Below, piece by piece: positions 1 to 10,150 of a stretch of 64,000 nt of DNA. The DNA lies in NCBI GenBank assembly GCA_947652115.1, contig OX393570.1:13378103-13442102 (forward strand), given 5' to 3'. A model generated the notes under the pieces. That model saw nothing but the letters and a program-made list of their open reading frames with translations. It had not been told where the DNA came from and did not search any database. The position numbers were made by a program, and so were the translations under genes. The DNA comes from Blastomussa wellsi. Lineage: Eukaryota; Cnidaria; Anthozoa; Scleractinia; Plerogyridae. The stretch's first letter is position 1; the number at the start of each line of letters is the position of its first letter.

Positions 1-13
1 CAATCTTCCATTT

Positions 14-126
14 TGACTCCACAATGTTCGACAAAGACTCCACGATGTTCCAGGTTGTTTCCACAAAATTCCACAAAGAAACCACAATGTTCCACGTCGA
101 CTCCATAGTGTTCGACAAAGACTCCT
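14..126. repeat. Imperfect short tandem repeat
   Basis: Recurring cores of the type gactccacaatgttc, several followed by gacaaagactcc, at spacings of about 20-33 bp. The open frame across it looks like a by-product of the repeat and shows no protein-like features. Confidence 0.5.
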
Positions 127-1071
127 CGTTTCACTTCTTACTCAGTTGTTCACCTTGGACAAAAAGAGGCACCCATTTGATCGTACTAAGAATCCGAAGG
201 AGGAATCGTTTAGAATCTGTCATCCCGAAGTGAACCTGTGTTTCCGCAGTTGAGTATATGAATGTAAAGAGAAGGAGCATTGTGACGTACTATTTTGGCG
301 CGCGAAGTGTCAGCGGCGCTCTCCTGTGAAAGGGCCTTCAACTGAGAAATTTATTTTGCCACAAGACTGGCTGACGTCTTTAAGAAGTTTTTTTTACCCG
401 CCTGGTTACTAGAAGGACATCATTAGGTCTGGAAACGCGCAAGTCTATAGCATATTTCAAAGAACCGAGATATGTTGTTTGTCTACGATCGCTGAGAGCG
501 TTTATCGACGCTGGCTGTAAAACTTAGCGATTGGGGGACACACAGAGCCAGGCGCAAAGCTAAGTCTAGAAGCAATTCTTATCAAAAGCGTATATATTGG
601 CGTGAGTTATGACCGTCTTGCCAAAGATTGACCTTTAGGAAGTTTGGAATTGAAGAATTGCTAATAGACTTAGTATGAATTGTGTAAGTAGTCGCTGTCT
701 ACCTCGCCGTGTTGAACTGACTCAGCGATATCCCATAATATTCTTTCATACTGTAACGGTTGCATTCGGCCAGGAGGCGCATGTTTCAGTGTTACGGCTG
801 ATGATACTGCAAGTGCTAAATTCTAACACGCAAAATCAACAGCGAAAGAGATTTTGGTCCAAGAAAGTGAAATGTTCAGTTATCTAGGTCAATAAAGTAG
901 CCCTTTCTTCCTTCTTTCGAAGGAGAATTTGGAGCGCGATCGTACTAGTAACTTCTCGAAATTGCGTTACAGCGTGACTGCCGAGTGATTCTGGGGATGG
1001 TTATTATGGACTACCTCCCGTTCAGTCCAGAGAGGAAGACACGACCGCTGAAATTGGTGGACTTCGTTTTG
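127..1071 (+). repeat. Left arm of a long inverted repeat
   Basis: This arm matches the reverse complement of 2,643-3,513 with scattered substitutions. Landmarks include the segment near 675-840 (tgtaagtagtcgctgtctac), which reappears inverted near 2,900-3,034, and the tail near 1,020-1,070, which reappears at 2,643-2,700. Small ORFs inside occur in mirrored form in both arms and are judged non-genic. Confidence 0.75.
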
Positions 1072-1454
1072 AGCCGACAAGGATGATATATAGGACTAGT
1101 CTATGTGTGTGTAAAACCCGACAAGGATGATATATAGGACTGGTTTATGTGCTGGTAATTTTAATCAGACGATTTTCACTTATTGAGAAAGTAAGCGTCA
1201 TGGATAGTCGATAAAACAAACTCGTATGTAGTCACTCATTACCGGCATTACGGGACAAACATGTTGCGTTCTACGCTAAGCTTCGAAGTTTTAGTAAAGT
1301 GGAGTTGAGAGTGAGAGTGAAAAATATCCTACATTTCCAACCCAAACGCACTTTAATTGAGCACACACTCCGAATGGATCAGTTGACTTCCGGCGGAAAT
1401 TAATTGTTGCCAAGTATACAAAAACCTAATGTTTTTTTTTGCTAGTATTCCAAG

Positions 1455-1625
1455 GGATACAGAGATGTCGAAGCGGAATCGCTGGCGCACTGTTGATTTT
1501 GCTTTGTCATCCCAGAGTCGCGGGTTCAAATCTGTATGCCCATGGGTATCCTTATATGGCTTGGGGGCCGGATAGCCCCTACCCCGTGTGGATTTGAAAC
1601 TGCGATTCATTGAATCGACTGTTTT
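1455..1625 (+). repeat. tRNA-like (SINE-like) segment, copy 1
   Basis: Contains a pol III B-box-like ggttcaaatc near 1,524 with an A-box-like stretch (gatgtcgaagcggaatcgctgg region) about 45 bp upstream, followed by a T-rich/ATTT tail. It has no foldable complete tRNA that I can defend. A near copy lies at 9,580-9,745. Confidence 0.4.
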
Positions 1626-1675
1626 TTTTTTTTCTTAAATTTATTTTTATTTATTTATTGATTGATTTATTTATT

Positions 1676-2035
1676 ACTAATCTTACAAATCCAGTAATTT
1701 GTGGCTCATAAAAATGGCGTTAAAAATCCAGTATTTTTTTTCTTACAAAAATCGTCCAACAAATCCTGAAATTTGTGGCTTACAAAAATTGTCTAACAAA
1801 TCCAGTAATTTCTGGCTTATCAAAATCGTCTAAAAACGCGTAATTTGCGGCTTTCAAAATTCGTCTGACAAATACGGTAGTTTGTGGCTCATCAAAATCG
1901 TCTTAAATCGCAGGTAATTTGTGGCTTTAACAAATTGTCTTACAAATCAAGTAATTTCTGGCTTATCAAAATCGTCTTAAAACACCGGACATTTGAGGCT
2001 TACAAAATTCGTCTTAAAAATCCAGTAATCACCCG
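1676..2035. repeat. AT-rich minisatellite, about 37-bp unit
   Basis: About nine degenerate units built on cttacaaatccagtaatttg followed by tggcttataaaaatcgt. The same array recurs at 9,787-10,150, in the other copy of the complex repeat. Confidence 0.75.
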
Positions 2036-2642
2036 ATCGTATGATTAGAGACTGAATTGGACTCCACTCAGCCCTGTTACTATTACGTAATATACTGGAT
2101 AAAGCTTGGAAGTGCGCGGGCAAGACATTAATCAGCAACTACTTGTGAACCTCACGTATAGAGATTGGCCGAACTGAAAGATACACGGACGTAATAATTG
2201 ACGGCAAGGAGTGCCTATGACTATAACAAGAACGACAATTGGACTCTGTCAGACTATGAAACTCGACAACAATTGCATTGTAACAACACTGTCACTACAA
2301 CAACTTGCAATTGCAATTAGTTGGTCTGAGATAAACGTGGTTTACTGAAATAAGTTTTACCGGCACTTCAAATTTAATATTTAAGCGGTCACTAAAACTT
2401 ATTGCAAGGTATCACCAAGGGTAACTGAAAAAGCTGAGGCGGTTAGTTCGAGATCACGCTGGAAATGAACATTATATGCACGTGGTCGAGTTTTCTGATG
2501 TGTTGCTATTTCTATCTTTGACTGACACGACTCCGTTCAGGTTTTAATGTAAGAAAACCGATCGCTAACGGGTTATTAAGTAATCATATTTCTTACCTGT
2601 CGACCCTTAGCTTCTCAGTTGCTCTGTGAACAGCTGTCAAAA

Positions 2643-3513
2643 CAAAGTCCACCAATTTCAACGGTCATGTCTTCCTCTCTGGACTGAACGGGAGATAGTC
2701 CATAATAACCATCCCCAGAACCACGTCGCAGTCACCCTGTAACGCAATCACGAGAAGTTACTAGTACGATCGCGCTCCAAATTCTGCTTCGAAAGAAGGA
2801 AGAAAGGGCTACTTTATTGACCTTGATAACTGAACATTTCACTTTCTTTGGCCAAAATTTCTTTTGCTCTTGATTTTGCGTGTTAGAATTTGGCACTTGC
2901 AGTATCATCAGCCGTAACACTGAAACATTCGTCTCCTGGCCGAATGCAACCGTTACAGTATGAAAGAATATTATGGGATATCGCTGAATCAGTTCAACAC
3001 GGCGAGGTAGACAGCGACTATTTACACAATTCATACTAAGTCTACAAGCAATTCTTCAATTCCAAACTTCCTACAAGTCAATCTTTAACGAGACGGTCAC
3101 AACTCACGCTAATATATACGCTTTGGATAAAAATTGCTTCTAGACTGAGCTTCGCGCCTGGCTCCCCCAATCGCTAAGTTTTACCGCCAGCGTCGATAAA
3201 CGCTCTCAGCGATCGTAGACCAACAACATATCGGTTCTTTGAGATATGCTATAGACTTGCGTGTTTCCACACTTAATGATGTCCTTCAGCTAGTCTTCTG
3301 GCAAAATAAATTTCTCAGCTGCAGGCCCTTTGGCAGGAGAGCGCCGCTGGCACTTTGCGCCCCAAAAGAGTACGTCACAATGCTCTTTCTCTTTACATCT
3401 AAACACATGTGCACTTGGGGATGACAGATTCTCACCGGTTCCTCCTTCGGATTCTCAGTACGATCAAAGGGCTGCCTCTTTTGGTCCAAGGTGAACAAGT
3501 AAGAAGTGAAACA
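2643..3513 (-). repeat. Right arm of a long inverted repeat
   Basis: Reverse-complement partner of 127-1,071. The 1.57 kb between the arms holds the tRNA-like segment and the minisatellite. Part of this arm (3,130-3,700) is also present as a direct copy at 10,760-11,340. Confidence 0.75.
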
Positions 3514-3710
3514 AAGGCTAAGCGACATGACAAGTGCGTTGCGTGAAACATTGCGCCATGAAGCATCACGCTAGACGGATACAGCTCTTGCGACACACTT
3601 TGCTATAGCAGTTGAAGAAGGTAGAAAACGTTATTCTTCTTTCTGTGGCCGTTCAAGTGACTTGTTTTGTATGAAATTTGGCCATAGCGCGGTATGTTAC
3701 ATGGCGTTCT

Positions 3711-3818
3711 GTTTCATTTAAGGTGCACCCGAACCAAAATATTTTTTTCCCTGAAATAAACTTGTACCAAACGCATTATACCTTTGGTTTCTCCTTTTAC
3801 CAAATTCTGATTGGCTAT
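3711..3818 (+). mobile_element. MITE-like element, left part (split by gypsy insertion)
   Basis: Starts gtttcatttaaggtgcac. The following about 110 bp match, inverted and with moderate divergence, the end of the right part at 8,385-8,514. Removing the gypsy element leaves a unit of about 390 bp with about 120-bp terminal inverted repeats and no coding capacity. Confidence 0.6.
3814..3818 (+). repeat. Target-site duplication of gypsy element, left
   Basis: gctat directly precedes the left LTR and recurs at 8,232-8,236 directly after the right LTR. Confidence 0.95.
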
Positions 3819-3931
3819 TGTTATGTTCACGACAAACTTTACGCCATGTTTGTCACAACCTCGTGTATTTTTTTATTACCCATCATGCCTTATGAACTTA
3901 CAGGGTAACATACTATGACGCATACATGACA
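3819..3931 (-). repeat. 3' LTR of the gypsy element
   Basis: 113 bp, 112 of 113 identical to 8,119-8,231, with tg...ca termini. This is unusually short for an LTR, as in some compact gypsy clades. Confidence 0.97.
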
Positions 3932-3957
3932 TCTCCCTTTCTTTTTTTTTTTTTTTT
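3932..3957 (-). promoter_or_regulatory. Polypurine tract
   Basis: On the minus strand this is a long A run followed by gaaagggaga, immediately 5' of the 3' LTR, the expected place for the plus-strand primer. Confidence 0.9.
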
Positions 3958-4111
3958 GATTAAGGCACATCTGAACTTGATCAAAGCTTAGTAATCATAA
4001 GGCCTAACAGGAAACAATAAAACATGAAAAAAATAAGTCTCTGTCCATGGTTCATGTTGTTAACTAGTGTTCATAGCCAACAAAAAATAAAGTACAGGCT
4101 GTAGTGGCAAA

Positions 4112-7100
4112 CTATTGTTCATAGTCCTTGAGGTAAGCAGGCTGCCTGACTAATCTTCCAGAACGAGTATGCACTGCAGGTTTCTGTGCTTGCTGAGCTT
4201 GTATCTCAGCAGTAGGAACAGGTGCTTTACTGACTTTAGAAGAGTGAGTATTTGGTAACTCCTTGGTTTGTGCTTGAGCAGACTCTCTTAGTGTGTCTTG
4301 CGAAGCTCGGCATTTGTTTAGGTGTCTGCGATTTCTCCGATACTTCTGACCTTCGGGCGTTTGAACGATGTATGATCTGGGTGTGTGATGCTTACTGATC
4401 ACGGTGGCAGGCACCCACTTGTTTTTATGCTGTAATGTGACCTTGTCACCATTGAAGAGGGGTGTCAGCTCTTTACTACTATGTTTATCATAGTAAAATT
4501 TCTCTTTCTGCTTTCTTTTGTAGAAGTGTTCCTTGACTTCTTGGGCTCCATGTGTCTTTAACAGATCTGCATTTGTTGGTAAGGATGTTTTTAATCTGCG
4601 ACCCATGAGCAACTGTGCCGGCGATAAGCCTATGCCTTCCAATGGCGTGTTCCTGTAGTTTAGCAAAGCCTTGTATGGATCATGTGCTTTCTTTAAGAGG
4701 CTCTCAATGGTTTGTACTGCTCGCTCTGCTTCGCCATTGGCTTGAGGGTACTTTGGGCTGGAAGTTGTGTGTACGAAACCATAGTCGTTGCTGAATTCTC
4801 TGAATGCTAAGCTGGAGTACTGGGGTCCATTGTCACTGATTAGTTCATCCGGGATACCATATTTGGCAAACTGGCTCTTCAAGTGACAAATGACATTGTT
4901 ACTGCTTAGGTTGCCAAGTTTAGCAATTTCAATCCATTTCGAGTAGTAATCAACACTCAGCAAGTAATGTGCACCATTAAACTCAAACAAGTCACTTCCA
5001 ACCTTTGCCCATGGTCTGTCTGGTAGCTCTTGAATCACCATTGGTTCTTTGGGCTGTGCTCTCTGGAACTGGTTGCATATCGAGCACTTTGACACTTTAT
5101 CTTCAATTTGAGAGGACATGCCAGGCCAGAATAAGATGTCTCGCGCTCGCTGTTTGCATTTTACGATCCCTTGATGTGATTCATGGATGCGGTCTAGCAT
5201 TTCTTTTCTCCACGTCTGAGGTACAATAAGCCTCTGTGCTTTAAATAGGAGACCATCAACTGACGTGAGTTCATCTCTGTAGTCCCAATACTGGCGAATA
5301 GCATTTGGTACCTCTTCCTTGCTTGTGGGCCATCCATGCTGGATTACTGAGCTTAAAGCTTGCATAACCGGGTCATCCACCGTAGCTTGTTGTAGCTCCA
5401 CATACTTCTCAGGTGAAATAGGAAGATGGGCTGTGAGATGAACCTCATTTACTTCCAGGTCTGGAATTAAGGTTTCAGTAGTTTCTGGCAGGTATGATCT
5501 GCTCAGTGCATCAGCTACTGAAAGTTCTACTCCAGGGCGCCACTTGACCTTCAGATCATAACGTTGCAGGGTTAACACCATTTTCTGCAGCCTTAATGGT
5601 GCCTGATGTAAGGGCTTATTCAAGATGTACTGCAATGGTTTGTGGTCTGACTCCACTACAGTTGGTGTTCCATAAATGAACTGATGAAACTTCTGTGCTC
5701 CGTACACAATTGCTAAAGTTTCCTTTTCAATTTGCGCATAGTGTTGCTGTGCTGGGGTAAGGGCTCGCGATGCGTAAGCCAAGGGCTTCCCATCTTGAAA
5801 GAGGACTGCACCTAACCCCTTAGAACTAGCATCTACAGATAGGGTTAGTGGCTTTTTTGGATCATAGTAACCAAGTACTGGGGTAGAGGAGGCCATCTGC
5901 TTGAGTTTCTGAAAGCTTGTTTCTTGCTCTTGATCCCAGTGCCATGCGACTTGCTTTTCTAGCAATTCTCTCAGTGGTGCGCTTTCAGAAGCCATGTTGG
6001 GCATAAACTTTGCAAGATACTGGATGAATCCAAGGAATGACTTAAGTTCCTTTGTGCTTCGAGGAGGCTGCATTTCTTGCACAGCACGAATCTTTTCGGG
6101 ATCCGGTTTCAAACCATCTTTGCTGAGGACATGGCCAACATAAGGAACTTCTTCCTGTCTTATTCGGCACTTCTTTGCATTGAATTTGAGATTGACTTCA
6201 CGTGCTCTGTTTAACACTTGCTTTAGTCTGGCATCATGCTCATCATCATCTTTTCCCCAGATTAGAAGATCATCAACGATGACGTTCACACCGTCAATTT
6301 CCTCAAACAACTCTGACATGCGTTGCTGAAACACTTCGGGGGCTGACTTTACACCAAACGGCAGTCTGGTAAAGCGATATCGCCCATAGGGTGTGTTGAA
6401 AGTACACAACTTTGAGCTAGCTTCATCCAATTTCACTTGCCAGAAACCAGATGTGGCATCTAAAACTGAAAACACTTTTGCTTGTGGCATTTCAGCGACA
6501 ACTTCTTCTACTGTCATCATTGGGTAATGCTCTCTTCTGATTGCTTTATTTAAATCCCTGGGGTCAATACAAATACGGATCTTGTTTGGTTTTACCACAG
6601 CGACCATGCTGTTCACCCAGTCAGTAGGCTCCGTCTGTCTGACTATTACTCCTGTCTGCTCCATACGGTCAAGTTCTTCTTTGATCTTGTCTTTAAGAGA
6701 CACCGGTACCTTTCTAGGTGGATGAACCACTGCAGGGATATTTGGATCCAACTTGATTGTGTGCTCACCAGGAATGCATCCTAGACCTTGAAATAGATCT
6801 GGGTACTCATCCAGAATATTTTGATTCTTAGATGTGGGGCACTCTGGAATGTGTAGCTGTTCTTTAGGCTGACATTCTTGTAGTTGGTGTATTCTGGCCA
6901 GTAATCCCATTTCTTTACAGGTTTGAGCACTAAGCACTGCAGGTGCTCCAACTTCAACCACATGGAACTTTACATCATACATAACACTTTTATGCTCACA
7001 AGGTAATGTCACCACTCCTCTGGTAGGAATTTGATGACCTGAGTATGACTTTAACCTGACTTGAGTTTCCTTGATTTGGCATTGAATTCCAAGATCTTCA

Positions 7101-8026
7101 ATTACTTTGTAGGGAAGGACGTTACATTTTGCACCAGTGTCTAACTGAAACTTAACCACTTTGTTTTGAATTGTCATCTCTTCACACCACTCATTCAATT
7201 CTACTGTGTTAATTGAGGTAATACATGCAACAAATAGCTCTTCATCACTATCTTCTACTTCTACAGAGTGCACCTTTTTTTTACCATCTGGCTTAGATCG
7301 GCAAACCCTGGCGAAATGGTTCAACTTTTGACACTTCGTACACCGCTTTCCTTTTGCAAAACATTTGCTGTTGTCATGTTTATATCCACATTTGTGACAT
7401 TCTTTACTTTGCAAGTCTTTCTTTTGAGTGCGCTCAGTTTTCTGTTTCCGCTGATTTACACTATTAATGCTAGCATCTTCTTTTGCCATGGTTTCTAATT
7501 GTTCTTTTGACATTTCGTCGGTTCTAGCTATGTCAATTGCCTTTTCTAGGGTAAGGGTTGAGCCTTCCTGAATATGCTTTTCTCTGGTTTTGGTAGAAAG
7601 GCATCCAATCACTACTCTATCTCGAACCATTTCATCTGGGTCAGCATAACCACAGTCCTTTACAAGTAACTTCAAATCAGTGAGAAATTGCTCAAATGAC
7701 TCACCCTCTTGTTGAACTTTCTGGTGGAACTTGTACCTTGCAAACACTCTGTTCGATTTGGGCTTCACGTATGCTTCGAATTTTGTGTAGTACGTGTCGA
7801 GTTTCTTCGCTTCGTCTGCTCCCTGCTCCCACGTACTGTATATTTCACTACCTTTGTCTCCAACCCATAACATTAGGTAGTTGCACTTTACCTCTTCACC
7901 TTTTTGCTTGAGAGGACCTCCGAAAGTGAACTCACAGTGTTGCTTGAAGGCTTTCCATGCATTCGGTAAATCACCGCTCGACCAATCCATCTTTGGAGTG
8001 CTACCAGCTGAAGATTGTCCGTCCAT
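4112..8026 (-). CDS. Gag-Pol polyprotein of Ty3/gypsy retrotransposon
   Basis: One uninterrupted frame of 1,304 codons encodes every expected activity. It has a Gag region (about 1-205) and two CCHC zinc knuckles (C210/C213/H218/C222 and C229/C232/H237/C242). An aspartic protease follows with LDTG at about 295-298. Reverse transcriptase spans about 440-600 with the active-site variant VIVDD near 592-596. RNase H begins near SVDASSKG (about 730). Integrase has an HHCC zinc module (H948, H951/C981, C984) and catalytic D1012, D1065 and E1101 (the NGEAER motif). Gag and Pol are in one frame with no frameshift or stop between them. All key residues are present, so the copy may be competent. The C-terminus after about 1,150 is a basic tail. 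Start at the ATG whose complement ends at 8,026. Confidence 0.97.
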   Translation of the reverse strand: MDGQSSAGSTPKMDWSSGDLPNAWKAFKQHCEFTFGGPLKQKGEEVKCNYLMLWVGDKGSEIYSTWEQGADEAKKLDTYYTKFEAYVKPKSNRVFARYKFHQKVQQEGESFEQFLTDLKLLVKDCGYADPDEMVRDRVVIGCLSTKTREKHIQEGSTLTLEKAIDIARTDEMSKEQLETMAKEDASINSVNQRKQKTERTQKKDLQSKECHKCGYKHDNSKCFAKGKRCTKCQKLNHFARVCRSKPDGKKKVHSVEVEDSDEELFVACITSINTVELNEWCEEMTIQNKVVKFQLDTGAKCNVLPYKVIEDLGIQCQIKETQVRLKSYSGHQIPTRGVVTLPCEHKSVMYDVKFHVVEVGAPAVLSAQTCKEMGLLARIHQLQECQPKEQLHIPECPTSKNQNILDEYPDLFQGLGCIPGEHTIKLDPNIPAVVHPPRKVPVSLKDKIKEELDRMEQTGVIVRQTEPTDWVNSMVAVVKPNKIRICIDPRDLNKAIRREHYPMMTVEEVVAEMPQAKVFSVLDATSGFWQVKLDEASSKLCTFNTPYGRYRFTRLPFGVKSAPEVFQQRMSELFEEIDGVNVIVDDLLIWGKDDDEHDARLKQVLNRAREVNLKFNAKKCRIRQEEVPYVGHVLSKDGLKPDPEKIRAVQEMQPPRSTKELKSFLGFIQYLAKFMPNMASESAPLRELLEKQVAWHWDQEQETSFQKLKQMASSTPVLGYYDPKKPLTLSVDASSKGLGAVLFQDGKPLAYASRALTPAQQHYAQIEKETLAIVYGAQKFHQFIYGTPTVVESDHKPLQYILNKPLHQAPLRLQKMVLTLQRYDLKVKWRPGVELSVADALSRSYLPETTETLIPDLEVNEVHLTAHLPISPEKYVELQQATVDDPVMQALSSVIQHGWPTSKEEVPNAIRQYWDYRDELTSVDGLLFKAQRLIVPQTWRKEMLDRIHESHQGIVKCKQRARDILFWPGMSSQIEDKVSKCSICNQFQRAQPKEPMVIQELPDRPWAKVGSDLFEFNGAHYLLSVDYYSKWIEIAKLGNLSSNNVICHLKSQFAKYGIPDELISDNGPQYSSLAFREFSNDYGFVHTTSSPKYPQANGEAERAVQTIESLLKKAHDPYKALLNYRNTPLEGIGLSPAQLLMGRRLKTSLPTNADLLKTHGAQEVKEHFYKRKQKEKFYYDKHSSKELTPLFNGDKVTLQHKNKWVPATVISKHHTPRSYIVQTPEGQKYRRNRRHLNKCRASQDTLRESAQAQTKELPNTHSSKVSKAPVPTAEIQAQQAQKPAVHTRSGRLVRQPAYLKDYEQ

Positions 8027-8100
8027 TTTCTTCGCTGTCTCTTGTTGGCTGTTTTCTGATTCTTTTGCGAAGCTCGGTGGCTTTCTTTAAGGCGTTAATT

Positions 8101-8118
8101 CGACTTATTCTGACACCA
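8101..8118 (-). promoter_or_regulatory. Primer-binding site
   Basis: Directly inside the 5' LTR the minus strand reads TGGTGTCAG then AATAAGTCG. The TGG start and the first nine bases fit the 3' end of a tRNA-Leu; the remainder does not match well, so the tRNA identity is tentative. Confidence 0.75.
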
Positions 8119-8231
8119 TGTTATGTTCACGACAAACTGTACGCCATGTTTGTCACAACCTCGTGTATTTTTTTATTACCCATCATGCCTTATGAACTTA
8201 CAGGGTAACATACTATGACGCATACATGACA
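8119..8231 (-). repeat. 5' LTR of the gypsy element
   Basis: 113 bp, tg...ca, one mismatch to 3,819-3,931. Followed on the plus strand by the target duplication gctat (8,232-8,236). Confidence 0.97.
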
Positions 8232-8236
8232 GCTAT

Positions 8237-8514
8237 GGCATTCAAAAGATAGGAAAAACTAGACATCATTAGTTGCACGACGGAGTAAGAATGGGCGTGG
8301 GTCTTTTCCTGGGTTGATTTCAAGCCAGAAATAGACCCAAGCTCCTTCTGACTCGGTTGTTCAACAAATGATGCTCAGCGTTTCGTAGCTTTTGAATGTC
8401 ATAAACAGTCAAAATTTGGTAAAAAGGAGACACGAAAGTTGTAATGCGTTTCGAAATGGTGCTAACTTTATTTTAGCGAAAAATATTTCTGGTTAGGTGC
8501 ACTTTAAATGAAAC
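8237..8514 (+). mobile_element. MITE-like element, right part
   Basis: Continues the element interrupted at 3,818. Its last about 130 bp, ending tttaaatgaaac at 8,514, are the inverted counterpart of 3,711-3,818. No ORF. Target duplication not resolved. Confidence 0.55.
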
Positions 8515-9311
8515 ATTCGCCTCAAGGATTGCTACACTGCGCAACGTTTCACACAACGCACTTGACACGCCGCTTCGTGACATGTTGCGTGATATATTAC
8601 ACTGTGTACAAGGACTTTGTCATGGACACAAGTGTTTACCTGATTGATTGTGGTTGATTGCTGGTAAAAACGACAACAAAGAAACTGTCTCTTTATTGCC
8701 GTTTTATTGCGTTTACAAAAATAAAATCTAGCCGATCTTGTCCCTGCTCGTCGGGTTGTTTTCACTCTGCTCCGCGTTAGAGCGTTCAAACACAAAATCA
8801 AAACCTAATCACCAGAGCATCTTTTCACTTTTCAAATATCTGTACAAAAAAAGTTTAAACTGCTCTTAAAACATTTTCAAGAGCCTTTTAAAAAAGTCCG
8901 TCAAACTCTTTCTGCTGGGAAAATGCGTCTATTATTCACGTATTTTGGCATTACAGGCCCAAAACCAGATGACTTAAGTTGTTGTTTCAATTTAAAGCCC
9001 GCAACGAAACTGCTGGCATATCAGATGAGAGTGTACCACAAGTTACAAAAGGACTCCAAACGGACAACTGATCAACCTGTGAAATGCACGAACTGTTAAG
9101 TTAAACAATAAGTTTTGTAAGTATTCATAACTTTGCGTATTCAAATTTCGATGAAGTTTCTCGCAGTAAAACATCTCGCAGACTAAGCATAAATACTGAA
9201 ATACTGAAATCTCCATAACGCTTTCTTTCTTAATAAGTGAAAATCGTCTGATTAAACTTACCAGCACATTAATCAGTCCCATATACCATCCTTGTCGGGT
9301 TTTTGCCGTTG
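8515..9311. other. Unassigned repetitive spacer
   Basis: No gene is supported. The end (about 9,215-9,311) matches 1,075-1,206 in inverted orientation, including catccttgtcggg against cccgacaaggatg, whereas sequence from 9,312 onward matches 1,207 onward directly. The rest shows no recognised feature. Confidence 0.5.
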
Positions 9312-9579
9312 CTCGATAGTCGATAACACAAACGCGTATGTAGTCACTCATTACCGGCATTACGGGACAAAAATTTGGCGTTCTACGCTAAGCTTCGAGG
9401 TTTTAGTAAAGTGGAGTTGAGAGCCTTGACATAGGATTCACTGACGGTGAAAAATATCCTACATTTCCAACCAAAACGCACTTTAACTGAGCACACACTC
9501 CGAATGGATCAGTTGACGTCCGCCTTAAATTAATTGTTGCCAAGTATACAAAACCTAATTTTTTTGGCTAGCAATCCAA

Positions 9580-9745
9580 GGGATTCAGATGGCGAGGCAG
9601 AATCGCTGGTGCACTGTTGATTCTGCTTTGTCATCCCAGAGTCGCGGGTTCAAATCTACCTGCCCAGGGGTATCCTTATATGGCTTGGGGACCGGATAGA
9701 CCCTTCCCCCGTGTGGATTCTAAACTGCTATTCATTGAATCGACT
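9580..9745 (+). repeat. tRNA-like (SINE-like) segment, copy 2
   Basis: A-box-like tggcgaggcagaatcgctgg and B-box-like ggttcaaatc about 45 bp apart, then a T/A-rich tail. Near copy of 1,455-1,625. Confidence 0.4.
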
Positions 9746-9786
9746 GTTTTTTTCTGAAATTTATTTTTATTTATTTATTGATTGAT

Positions 9787-10150
9787 TTATTTATTACTAA
9801 TCTTACAAATCCAGTAATTTGTGGCTTACAAAAATCGTCTTAAAAATGCAGTAATTTTTTGGCTCATAAAAATGGTGTTAAAAATCCAGTATTTTTTCTT
9901 AAAAAAATCGTCGCACAAATACTGAAATTTGTGGCTTACAAAAATTGTCTTACAAATGCAGAAATTTGTGGCTTATAAAAATCGTCTTAAAACGCAGGTA
10001 ATTTGTGGCTTACAAAATTCGTCTTACAAATTCATTAATATGTGGCTTACAAAAATTGTCTTACAAATCAGTTATTTGTGGCTTATCAAAATCGCCTGAA
10101 AACACCGGATATTTGAGGCTTACAAAATTCGTCTTACAAATCCAGTAATC
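9787..10150. repeat. AT-rich minisatellite, copy 2
   Basis: The same about 37-bp unit as 1,676-2,035 (aatccagtaatttgtggctt with variants), about nine to ten units. Confidence 0.75.

Larger units (their letters stand above)
1207..3702 (+). repeat. Complex repeat, copy 1 (direct partner 9,312-11,362)
   Basis: From agtcgataaaacaaactcg onward this block is collinear with 9,312-11,362: the same order of tRNA-like segment, AT-rich minisatellite, unique spacer and 3' segment ending near the gtatgttac motif. Copy 2 lacks about 0.5 kb corresponding to 2,620-3,130. No gene is supported in it. Confidence 0.7.
3819..8231 (-). mobile_element. Full-length Ty3/gypsy LTR retrotransposon
   Basis: A complete element of 4,413 bp. 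The two 113-bp LTRs begin tg and end ca and differ at a single base (ctttacg against ctgtacg). It is flanked by the 5-bp duplication gctat. Its polarity is on the minus strand: primer-binding site at 8,101-8,118, one long gag-pol frame, polypurine tract at 3,932-3,957. The near-identical LTRs and the open frame indicate a recent insertion. It landed inside a MITE-like element, splitting it. Confidence 0.97.

Noticed and set aside
1520..1535. Functional tRNA gene
   Set aside because: Only the B-box-like motif is good; I could not form a complete cloverleaf with a proper acceptor stem.
1676..2035. Regular repeats resembling a CRISPR array
   Set aside because: The units are degenerate, contiguous and AT-rich with no unique spacers; the context is animal mobile DNA. 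It is a minisatellite.
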